Assembly (NCBI GenBank): GCA_027325115.1
Contig: DAHWFG010000041.1
Location: 1-14,870, forward strand
Reading direction: 5' to 3'
Source of the DNA: JAKBCQ01 sp021807585
GTDB lineage: Bacteria; Planctomycetota; Planctomycetia; Isosphaerales; Isosphaeraceae
DNA: 14,870 nucleotides
Numbering within the stretch: position 1 is the stretch's first letter; each line of letters opens with the position of its first letter. The translations under genes and the position numbers were made by a program. The notes under the pieces were generated by a model that saw only the letters and a list, made by a program, of their open reading frames with translations, had not been told where the DNA came from and ran no database searches. This document shows positions 1-5,683 of this stretch, in pieces.

Positions 1-542
1 GAGCGAAGTCGCGAGGTCGTTCGGCCCCACAAAAATCGCGTCGATCCCTGGAACCGAGTAAATCTCGTCGGCGATCTCGACCGCGGCGATATGCTCGGCC
101 TGAATGATCACCAAAATCTCATCATCCGCTTTTTTGAAGTATTCGTCCGCGGTCGCTCCGTAATTGAGCGCATGTAACCCCCCCCGACCGATCGATTGCC
201 GCGCGGCGGATACTTCGTCGCCGCGACGATCGACCGAGCCTCGTCCGCGGTCATCACCATCGGCGCCACGATCCCCATCGCGCCGCAATCTAAAACCATC
301 TTGATATAATCATGTCGCCCCGTTGGAACGCGGGCGAGGGGAACGCACCCGGCGTCGGCGATCGCTCCGAACATCATCGCGGCGGTCTGGATATCGGTAT
401 GCGAATGTTCCATATCGACCGTCATCCACGGCAGTCCGGTGCGCGCCAGGAACCGAGCGGCTACGACGCTCCCGAGCGAAAGCCACGTCCCCACCTGGGG
501 CTTTCCCTCCCGCAGCGCCTTTTTGACGGTGTTCGCTTTCAA
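1..542 (-). CDS. HpcH/HpaI-family aldolase, frameshifted and cut by the window edge
   Basis: Class II pyruvate aldolase family (2,4-dihydroxyhept-2-ene-1,7-dioate / 2-dehydro-3-deoxyglucarate aldolase type), cytosolic, metal-dependent retro-aldol cleavage of hydroxy-oxo acids. The first frame (542 to about 185) gives a normal N-terminus with TWLSLGS, the DMEH motif (residues 43-46), ARVP and GIVAPMV, then KYPPRGNRSVGGG. From there this frame degenerates and stops at 108. Shifting frame at the C8 run (178-185) restores the family sequence LHALNYGATADEYF, then a QAEH motif (likely metal-ligand Glu) and FVGPNDLATSL (likely metal-ligand Asp), open to position 1. A one-base loss, G9 to G8 on the coding strand, explains it. 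The start is TTG at 540-542, preceded by a GGGAGGGGAGAG Shine-Dalgarno region; the ATG at 558 is out of frame. The family is confident. Whether the break is real or a homopolymer sequencing error cannot be told from one sequence. Confidence 0.85.
178..185 (-). other. C8/G8 homopolymer at the aldolase frameshift
   Basis: Eight consecutive C on the plus strand (eight G in the coding sense). Upstream of it one frame encodes the aldolase N-terminus; downstream a different frame encodes the rest. Nine G would give a continuous GGG-GGG-GGG (three Gly) followed by LHALNYG, as expected for the family. It is either an assembly error, a fixed mutation or a slippage-prone contingency tract. Confidence 0.8.
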
Positions 543-570
543 CGCTCTCCCCTCCCAATCATGTGTTCAT

Positions 571-611
571 AAAAAAAACCTTGGGCCGGAAGCGGTTCCA
601 GACCCAAGGTT
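571..611 (-). terminator. Rho-independent terminator of htrA
   Basis: On the minus strand AACCTTGGG (603-611) pairs perfectly with CCCAAGGTT (577-585). A smaller GGAA/TTCC stem nests inside, and the hairpin runs directly into a tract of eight or more T (plus-strand A run ending at 571). It lies about 80 bp after the htrA stop and just upstream of the aldolase start, so it separates the two minus-strand transcripts. Confidence 0.85.
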
Positions 612-632
612 CAAGCATCGCACGAATCGAAC

Positions 633-662
633 CTTCGCGGTAGGGTGAACCCCGCCGCGAAG
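633..662 (-). other. Second inverted repeat in the htrA 3' UTR
   Basis: A perfect 8-bp stem, CTTCGCGG (633-640) with CCGCGAAG (655-662), loop 14 nt, lies between the htrA stop codon and the terminator. It has no T tract of its own. It could protect the 3' end of the mRNA or help the terminator; no specific function can be assigned. Confidence 0.5.
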
Positions 663-692
663 AACAATCGCTTTCGGGTTGATCGAAGCGAA

Positions 693-2249
693 TCACTTCG
701 CTTTCTTGAGCGTGACGAATCGCGTCAGCCCGCCATTGGCGCCCTTGCCGCTCTTCACGAGCAGGGTGATTTCGTCGGACTTGCCGACGATTTTCTGAAG
801 CGATTCGACCGAATCGACCGCGACCGAATCGCCGTTTTTGATCACCGAACTAACGAGATCGCCGACCTGAATTTCGGCGTCCTCGGCGGGGCTCTTCTCT
901 TTAACCTCGGTGACGACAAGCCCCTTGGCGGTCTTGGGATGACCGAGCCGGCTCGCCAATTCGGGAGTCAACGCTTGCAGGCTCAGGCCGAAATCGCCGA
1001 GCGATTGCGCCTCGTCGCCGTTCTCGGCGGCCTTGGGCGATTCGTCGTTCCCCTCGAATCTGGAATCGACGACCTCGGCCGGGGCGAGCACGACGTTCAC
1101 ATGCTGCTCCTTGCCGTGACGAATCAACACAAGATCGTATTCTTTGCCGATTGCGCTCAGCGCGACCTGCGAACGAAGCGACCCGGGGTTGATCGTCGGC
1201 GTGCCGTTAAAGCTTGTGATCACGTCTCCAACCTTGATTCCCGCCTTCGCCGCGGGGCTTCCCGGAACGACCTGAACCGCGACCAAACCTTTGGTTTCAG
1301 GGTCGACCTTAAGCGCCTTGGCGAGATCCGCGGTCAACGGTTCAAGCTGCACGCCCAGCCGAGCGTACTTCACCTTCCCCGTTTTGATGATCTGATCGGC
1401 GACGTTCTCGGCGAAATCGATCGGGATCGCGAAGCCGACTCCCGCGTTCGACGACGAAGCCGCCCCCGTCGCGATCGCGGTGTTGATGCCGACGACGCGC
1501 CCGTCCATATCGACAAGCGGTCCTCCCGAATTGCCGGGATTGATCGCCGCGTCGGTCTGGATCAGCCTGCCGTAAGCCGTGATCGCGATGTCGCTCCGTT
1601 CGGTCGCCGAGATGATCCCCGTCGTCACGGTTTGGCCAAGGCCGAAGGGGGCGCCGATCGCCATCACCAATTCGCCCACCCGAAGCGCTCCGCTCTTGCC
1701 GCGCAACGCGGGACGAAGGCTCGATTTTTCAACCTGAATCACCGCCACGTCGGCGTCTTTATCGGCGCCGATCACCTTCGCGGTCGCCTTCGATCCGTCG
1801 TGGAACACCACCTCGACCTTCGTCGCTCGATCAATCACATGATTGTTTGTTAGGATGTGACCTTTGTCGTCATAAACGAATCCCGATCCCGTGCCTTGCG
1901 CCCTGCCGCCGAATTGCTGTTGGGGGAATTCAAACTCGGGCCCGAAGAATCGTTTGAGCATCTCCTCGAGATCTTTCGGCGAGTTCGGCTGCATCGGATT
2001 GGGATTGCGACCGCCGCGCGGATTGATCATCCGGATGCCGCCTTCATGAATCACGTTGATCTTGACGACCGACGGCCGAACGAAGTCGGCGACGGCCTCG
2101 AACGCCTCGGAAAGCGCCTTCGCTTCTTTTTGACCCTCCGAGGGAATACCCGCGGCCGCGGGAACCGGCCGCGTCACCGCTCGGGAACTAACCAGCGCCG
2201 CGACGGCCACAACAAGCGCCGCCCACGCGACCACATTCGTTCGTCTCAT
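693..2249 (-). CDS. HtrA/DegP-type serine protease with two PDZ domains
   Basis: Envelope quality-control protease (MEROPS S1C) that degrades or refolds misfolded exported proteins. From the ATG it has 518 residues. The N-terminus MRRTNVVAWAALVVAVAALV is a basic stretch plus hydrophobic segment, a signal peptide or membrane anchor. The trypsin-like domain carries the catalytic triad: His137 in TNNHVID, Asp167 in DKDADVAVIQ and Ser241 in NPGNSGGPL. A first PDZ domain covers about 300-390, starting near RLGVQLEPL, and a second about 410-515. A polar Asn/Pro/Gln-rich loop (about 75-120) precedes the protease core. The ATG at 2249 is preferred over the in-frame TTG at 2258: AAGGAG (2260-2265) lies 10 nt from the ATG but only 1 nt from the TTG. 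A strong terminator follows. Family assignment is certain; which paralogue (DegP, DegQ or DegS) is not. Confidence 0.97.
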   Translation of the reverse strand: MRRTNVVAWAALVVAVAALVSSRAVTRPVPAAAGIPSEGQKEAKALSEAFEAVADFVRPSVVKINVIHEGGIRMINPRGGRNPNPMQPNSPKDLEEMLKRFFGPEFEFPQQQFGGRAQGTGSGFVYDDKGHILTNNHVIDRATKVEVVFHDGSKATAKVIGADKDADVAVIQVEKSSLRPALRGKSGALRVGELVMAIGAPFGLGQTVTTGIISATERSDIAITAYGRLIQTDAAINPGNSGGPLVDMDGRVVGINTAIATGAASSSNAGVGFAIPIDFAENVADQIIKTGKVKYARLGVQLEPLTADLAKALKVDPETKGLVAVQVVPGSPAAKAGIKVGDVITSFNGTPTINPGSLRSQVALSAIGKEYDLVLIRHGKEQHVNVVLAPAEVVDSRFEGNDESPKAAENGDEAQSLGDFGLSLQALTPELASRLGHPKTAKGLVVTEVKEKSPAEDAEIQVGDLVSSVIKNGDSVAVDSVESLQKIVGKSDEITLLVKSGKGANGGLTRFVTLKKAK

Positions 2250-2259
2250 GCGTCTCAAT

Positions 2260-2265
2260 CTCCTT
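2260..2265 (-). promoter_or_regulatory. Ribosome binding site deciding the htrA start
   Basis: AAGGAG on the minus strand, 10 nt upstream of the ATG at 2249. It overlaps the neighbourhood of the TTG at 2258, which it therefore cannot serve. Confidence 0.65.
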
Positions 2266-2357
2266 AACGCTTTACCTATTCGGGGGATTCGACGTTACGG
2301 CGGCCGCGCCGCAATCGTCGTCTCGATAACCCCTAACAAAACCTTGTACGTTCGATT

Positions 2358-2525
2358 TTACGGGTTGTTCGGCCCGATTTTTGAACGAATCCATTCGTGG
2401 ACCGCGGGCCGCAACCTCGCCTCTAAGTCGTTCGTGATCGTGCTCAATTTATTGTGCCAAATCTCGCCGAACCCCTCAATCTCGGCTTCATCGCAACCGC
2501 CGTATTCGCAATAATCCCCTACCAT
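2358..2525 (-). CDS. Small unrecognised acidic protein, 55 aa
   Basis: An ATG at 2525 opens a 55-codon frame ending in TAA at 2358. AGGGGGG lies 6-7 nt upstream of the ATG, a good ribosome binding site. The predicted protein starts MVGDYCEYGGCDEAEIEG and ends WIRSKIGPNNP. It has two Cys close together (residues 6 and 11), an acidic N-terminal half and a probable C-terminal helix (LEARLRPAVHEWI); there is no signal peptide or membrane segment. It lies 108 bp upstream of htrA on the same strand, and a promoter-like sequence precedes it, so it may be the first gene of an htrA transcript. I do not recognise the family. Support comes from RBS, start and context only; it could still be a chance ORF. 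Confidence 0.5.
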   Translation of the reverse strand: MVGDYCEYGGCDEAEIEGFGEIWHNKLSTITNDLEARLRPAVHEWIRSKIGPNNP

Positions 2526-2572
2526 AATCGCCCCCCTCGAAACCGAATCGTCGACGATTTTATCTAATAGTA

Positions 2573-2600
2573 CTTATATAACATAACAATTGAGATTCAA
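2573..2600 (-). promoter_or_regulatory. Candidate sigma-70-type promoter for the 55-aa ORF and htrA, with operator-like inverted repeat
   Basis: On the minus strand TTGAAT (2595-2600), 16 nt, then TATAAG (2573-2578). It is AT-rich compared with its surroundings. A perfect inverted repeat AATTGA-GAT-TCAATT (2588-2602) covers the -35 element and could be a repressor or activator site. The distance to the ATG at 2525 is about 45 nt. Confidence 0.4.
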
Positions 2601-2628
2601 TTTCTTTGCGATCTTGGCGTCGCTCGAA

Positions 2629-2772
2629 GGCGCCGGCCGGAAGCTTTGCTTCGGTTATGATAAGGTGAGGAGTTTCGACCGCGACCGCTCGCCGCGACGA
2701 TCGACTCGTCCGCCCGCGTCCAAGGGAAATTGCGATGACGTCAAGATCGGGAAAATCGGTGTTGATTACAGG
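2629..2772 (+). repeat. Direct repeat copy A: leader plus start of an SDR gene
   Basis: Aligns without gaps to 3713-3856 (offset exactly 1084). The non-coding part, 2629-2734, differs at only two positions from copy B. From the ATG (2735) onward the copies differ at roughly a quarter of positions, and homology ends near 2772. It contains the bulged hairpin CCGGAAGCTTTGCTTCGG (2637-2654), a TATGAT box (2656-2661) that may be a -10 element, and a Shine-Dalgarno AAGGGAA before the ATG. The two copies flank the toxin-antitoxin pair. Confidence 0.9.
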
Positions 2773-2791
2773 GGGAATCATAAATGAATGA
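2735..2791 (+). pseudogene. Truncated SDR stub, 18 codons
   Basis: ATG at 2735, aligned with the ATG of the intact SDR at 3819, encodes MTSRSGKSVLITGG and then IINE-stop (TGA at 2789-2791). It keeps the first beta strand and the start of the TGxxxGxG cofactor motif, and is cut off inside the glycine motif. The toxin stop codon lies only 5 nt further on the other strand. This looks like the remnant of a second SDR gene, or a partial duplication of the first, broken where the toxin-antitoxin cassette begins. Confidence 0.7.
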
Positions 2792-2795
2792 TCGA

Positions 2796-3284
2796 CTAAG
2801 CCTTTTCGCCGGAGAGACGGAGGATCGCGTCTCTGGCATTTGCCGACAATCGAAATCTCTTCGCCATCAATTCGTCGAGGATGGCCTCGACGGTTTGTAT
2901 GAGACCGTGATTCTTAGCATCGAGAAGAAGACCAAGAGTTCCCGTGATTGGAATGCCAAACGAGACCGCCGTTCTTCTTGCCGGCCGATCGTCGAGGACG
3001 GCCGTGATATCCCCTTTTTCTAATGCCAATGCGATCACCGAGATTTCGCCGGCGCCGAGATTGCTTTTCAGAAACGCATGCAAATTCTTAGTCGGATCTC
3101 TGATCTCAATATAATCAAGCTTCTTCAGATCGGGAAGATCCAATCCCAATTCCATCCCCAAAGCGATTTCTTGAACGACCGCGGTCGTTACGATCACTTT
3201 TCCAAGCAAAGCGGTAAGCAAATCGAGACGACCGATTTGGTGAAAATATTGAATCGGCGATGTATTAAAAACATAATTACTCAA
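2796..3284 (-). CDS. PIN-like toxin, DUF3368 family
   Basis: Predicted ribonuclease toxin of a type II toxin-antitoxin pair; 162 aa. Family features visible in order: FNTSPIQYFHQIGRLDLL at the N-terminus, VVQEIALG (Glu39), GAGEISVIALALE (Glu80), VLDDRPARR (Asp98, Asp99) and TGTLGLLLDAK (from 114). The PIN fold normally has an Asp where this protein has Asn7 (FNTSP in place of the usual DTSP); the other acidic residues remain. The start is TTG at 3282-3284, overlapping the antitoxin stop by 8 nt, so the two are translationally coupled; no in-frame ATG lies near. It abuts the SDR stub. The family is confident; toxic activity is inferred. Confidence 0.88.
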   Translation of the reverse strand: MSNYVFNTSPIQYFHQIGRLDLLTALLGKVIVTTAVVQEIALGMELGLDLPDLKKLDYIEIRDPTKNLHAFLKSNLGAGEISVIALALEKGDITAVLDDRPARRTAVSFGIPITGTLGLLLDAKNHGLIQTVEAILDELMAKRFRLSANARDAILRLSGEKA

Positions 3285-3528
3285 GACGCTTTTCCCGTCT
3301 CAAATCGGCTTCGGTCGTCTGGAACGTGTCGACTCCATAATCGGCGAGCTGCTCAAGAAATAAAGGCTTGGGTATCCCGGCCAAACTCGCCGCCGCGCCC
3401 GACGATATCTCCCCAATTTCGTAAAGTTTGATCGCTCCGGCAAGACGCAACTCGATAGCGAATCGCTCGGGAGTCGTCTCCAAAGCCGTCAAGATTTCAT
3501 CGGGAACGATCATCGTTATCTCGCTCAT
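3277..3528 (-). CDS. UPF0175-family antitoxin
   Basis: An 83-aa protein of the UPF0175 family, which regularly precedes DUF3368/PIN-like toxins and is thought to act as the neutralising, probably DNA-binding, partner. Visible features: N-terminal strand ITMIVPDEIL, a helix ERFAIELRLAGAIKLYEIG, the segment ISSGAAASLAGIPKPLFLEQL that looks like a helix-turn-helix, and GVDTFQTTEADL. The ATG at 3528 is chosen because it gives the normal family N-terminus; the longer frame to 3573 adds 15 unrelated residues. Its TAA (3277-3279) lies inside the start region of the toxin. Antitoxin-first order and overlap are typical of the class. Confidence 0.88.
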   Translation of the reverse strand: MSEITMIVPDEILTALETTPERFAIELRLAGAIKLYEIGEISSGAAASLAGIPKPLFLEQLADYGVDTFQTTEADLRREKRLE

Positions 3529-3592
3529 CCCGCGATCCCCCAGTCGATACCAACATTCGGAACGATAATCCAACCGGCTCGGGCACTAACAG

Positions 3593-3621
3593 ATTATAGA
3601 AATCGGCCGAAAGAAGGGAAA
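3593..3621 (-). promoter_or_regulatory. Candidate promoter of the toxin-antitoxin pair
   Basis: A perfect TATAAT on the minus strand (3593-3598), 65 nt upstream of the antitoxin ATG. The -35 position at 17-nt spacing holds only TTTCCC (3616-3621), a weak match, so activity may depend on a regulator. Confidence 0.4.
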
Positions 3622-3641
3622 GACGTTCGATCACTGAAGCA

Positions 3642-3678
3642 TTGTAGCATCTAAAATATTAGATAATATTATATATTT
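3642..3678 (+). promoter_or_regulatory. AT-rich segment with inverted repeat between the TA pair and the SDR gene
   Basis: TTGTAG (3642-3647), 16 nt, TAATAT (3664-3669) reads as a plausible plus-strand promoter. An inverted repeat ATCTAA-AATA-TTAGAT (3649-3664) fills the spacer. The position between the divergent TA and SDR genes would suit an autoregulatory operator for the antitoxin. This AT-rich stretch lies outside the duplicated segment. The rest of 3529-3818 holds only the TA leader and repeat copy B. Confidence 0.35.
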
Positions 3679-3712
3679 GGTATATGCATCATATTCGGCG
3701 ATTCTTCACCGC

Positions 3713-3856
3713 GGCGCCGGCCGGAAGCTTTGCTTCGGTTATGATAAGGTGAGGCGTTTCGACCGCGACCGCTCGCCGCGACGATCGACTCGTCCGCCCG
3801 CGTCCAAGGGGAATTGCGATGACGTCCAGATCGACGAGGTCGGTGTTAATTACGGG
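3713..3856 (+). repeat. Direct repeat copy B: leader of the intact SDR gene
   Basis: Second copy of the 2629-2772 segment. It includes the hairpin (3721-3738), the TATGAT box (3740-3745) and the Shine-Dalgarno AAGGGGAA (about 3806-3813) in front of the SDR start. It continues into the first 12-13 codons of the SDR. Confidence 0.9.
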
Positions 3857-4637
3857 AGGGGGACGCGGGCTCGGCCGAGCGATCGGCGTCAGGCTCGCCG
3901 AAGCCGGAGCGACCGTCGGCGCGCTCGCTCGAACCGAATCCGAGGTTCACCAAACCGTATCGCTCATCCGCGATCAGGGGGGGATCGCAATCCCGCTCGT
4001 CGCCGACGTCCTCGACACCGCCTCGCTCGAACCCGCCGTCAAACGCTTTAACGCCGAGGCGGGAGGGATCGACGCGCTCGTCTGCGCCGCGGGGCGACTG
4101 GCGGCGATCGGGCCGCTTGAATCCGTCGACCCCGCGGCGTGGCGGCTCGATCTCGAAACTGCGCTCATCGGAACATATCAGACGATTCGATACGCACTGC
4201 CATTTTTACGCGATTCGAAGCGGGGTTCGATATCGGTTCTCGTCGGCCCCGGGCACAACGGCGAGCTCGCGTACGCTTCGGCCTACGCCGCGGCTCACGC
4301 GGGGCTTGTCCGTTTGGTCGAAACGCTCGACAGCGAGCTCGCCAAAGCCTGTGTACGCGTCTACGCGGTCAATCCGGGAGTCGTCGCGACCGCACTCGTC
4401 CAGAACCTGCTCGACGACCGCGACGCGAGAAAATGGCTGCCGCGCTTCACCGAGACGTTCGCCGAGGGGAAAGAGGTCGGACCCGAGATCGTAAGCGAGA
4501 TGATCGCGTGGCTCGTCGACCGGAGACCGATCGAGCTTTCGGGACGCGTCGTCGCGGCGATGCAATCTCCCGATTTTCTCGAAACCAGACTCGAACGCGT
4601 TGAGGAACACGACCTCGGCGTGTTGCGCATCCGTTGA
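3819..4637 (+). CDS. Short-chain dehydrogenase/reductase-fold protein with degenerate active site
   Basis: A Rossmann-fold protein of 272 aa with the classical SDR layout. The cofactor motif TGGGRGLG (12-19) is intact, as are ADV (62-64) and NPG (185-187). The active-site tetrad Asn-Ser-Tyr-Lys is mostly gone. The Asn position is Ala115 (ETALIG), the Ser position 13 residues before Tyr is Gly143 (VGPG), Tyr156 is kept, and the Lys of YxxxK is His160 (YAAAH). The NNAG motif is CAAG. It may therefore bind NAD(P) without normal oxidoreductase activity, acting as a sensor or scaffold, or use different chemistry. The start ATG follows AAGGGGAATTGCG. The leader is duplicated upstream of the TA pair. 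Fold confident, substrate unknown. Confidence 0.9.
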   Translation: MTSRSTRSVLITGGGRGLGRAIGVRLAEAGATVGALARTESEVHQTVSLIRDQGGIAIPLVADVLDTASLEPAVKRFNAEAGGIDALVCAAGRLAAIGPLESVDPAAWRLDLETALIGTYQTIRYALPFLRDSKRGSISVLVGPGHNGELAYASAYAAAHAGLVRLVETLDSELAKACVRVYAVNPGVVATALVQNLLDDRDARKWLPRFTETFAEGKEVGPEIVSEMIAWLVDRRPIELSGRVVAAMQSPDFLETRLERVEEHDLGVLRIR

Positions 4638-4683
4638 TTTGATCGCGCGTGCACGGCGGCCGATACGTCCCCCCGTTCCACGC

Positions 4684-4712
4684 TTGACAACCGCTCGCAC
4701 CGATTTTACGCT
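4684..4712 (+). promoter_or_regulatory. Possible promoter for the DUF2071 gene
   Basis: A perfect TTGACA (4684-4689) with TACGCT (4707-4712) at 17-nt spacing; the -10 match is poor. Located between the SDR stop and the DUF2071 start. Confidence 0.3.
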
Positions 4713-4811
4713 TTCTAATACATAGACGATTAACATGGATATGAGAACGGCGTGCGATCGATAATCGTCGCGCGGCGTGTTTCGGTTCGTTTTCGCACGG
4801 GGATAAGGCGC

Positions 4812-5618
4812 ATGGCGACGGCGGAAACCGATGCAAACGATTCCAACTCTTTAAATGCGATCGCATCGGAATCGATCGATCGCGAAGGCGCGGCTCGTAC
4901 GGTGATGTATCAACGCTGGCGCAAGCTGACATTTCTGCATTGGAAGATCGATCCGGAATCGCTCGCAAAACTTTTGCCCGCTTCGCTTGAACTCGATCGA
5001 TTCGACGGTTCGGCGTATGTCGGGCTCGTTCCGTTTACGATGAAAGGGGTAAGGCCGGCTTTCGCTCCGGCTTTTGCTCCGCTTTCGAATTTTCATGAAA
5101 CAAACGTTCGCACGTATGTTCGGTATCATGGAGCGGATCCCGGAGTTTGGTTTTTCAGCCTCGACGCCGCGAACGCGATCGCGGTCGGAATCGCACGATC
5201 GTGGTTTAAGCTGCCGTACTTTTATGCGAAAATGAGCGTCTCCAACATCGATTTCGAAGATTCGTTCGAGTCGACGTTCGAGGGAACAACGATCGCTTAT
5301 GATTCAACTCGGCTCAATCCGTTCGGCGCCCGCTGCTCGGTTGCGACGACCCCCCACGGTCCCGTCCGCCGCGCCGAGCACAATTCACTTGATCATTTCT
5401 TGATTGAACGCTATTTATTATACACGACGCGGGGGTGCGCTTTATATCGCGGCCGGGTGCGGCATTCGCCGTACCCGATTCGTTCGGCTCGAATCGAACG
5501 ATGCGAAGAAACGTTGATCGCCGCCGCGGGAATCGATCGGACCGCCGCGGATCCCCCGATCGTTCATTACTCGGCGGGTGTCGACGTCACGATCGATCGA
5601 CTCGAACGTTTACGATAA
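4812..5618 (+). CDS. DUF2071 (YqjF-like) family protein
   Basis: 268 aa from the ATG at 4812. A conserved family of unknown function, structurally related to acetoacetate-decarboxylase-like folds. Family signatures: MYQRWRKLTFLHWKIDPESL (32-51), LLPASLELDRFDGSAYVGLVPF, then FHETNVRTYVRY and GVWFFSLDA with RSWFKLPYFYAKM. No signal peptide or membrane helix. The frame is open back to a GTG at 4752, but the ATG has GGGGATAAGG a few bases upstream and leaves about 30 residues before the conserved core, so it is preferred. It lies 174 bp after the SDR gene on the same strand; cotranscription is possible but a separate promoter candidate lies between. The role is unknown. Confidence 0.88.
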   Translation: MATAETDANDSNSLNAIASESIDREGAARTVMYQRWRKLTFLHWKIDPESLAKLLPASLELDRFDGSAYVGLVPFTMKGVRPAFAPAFAPLSNFHETNVRTYVRYHGADPGVWFFSLDAANAIAVGIARSWFKLPYFYAKMSVSNIDFEDSFESTFEGTTIAYDSTRLNPFGARCSVATTPHGPVRRAEHNSLDHFLIERYLLYTTRGCALYRGRVRHSPYPIRSARIERCEETLIAAAGIDRTAADPPIVHYSAGVDVTIDRLERLR

Positions 5619-5683
5619 GCCGATCTCAACCCCCGGCCGGATCGAATACATTTTGTTTTCCGCGCATGTTTACTAGTTTGATG

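Noticed and set aside
645..1853. 402-codon plus-strand ORF
   Set aside because: Antisense shadow of htrA; low-complexity Arg/Asp-rich translation, while the minus strand encodes a complete protease.
2560..2781. 73-codon minus-strand ORF across repeat copy A
   Set aside because: Stays open only because the leader is CG-rich; runs antisense through the SDR start and has no RBS.
2629..3856. Insertion sequence or composite transposon
   Set aside because: No transposase and no terminal inverted repeats; the flanking repeats are gene leader sequence.
4684..4721. Promoter TTGACA with TAATAC
   Set aside because: Spacing of 26 nt is too long; only the weaker TACGCT at 17 nt was kept as a candidate.
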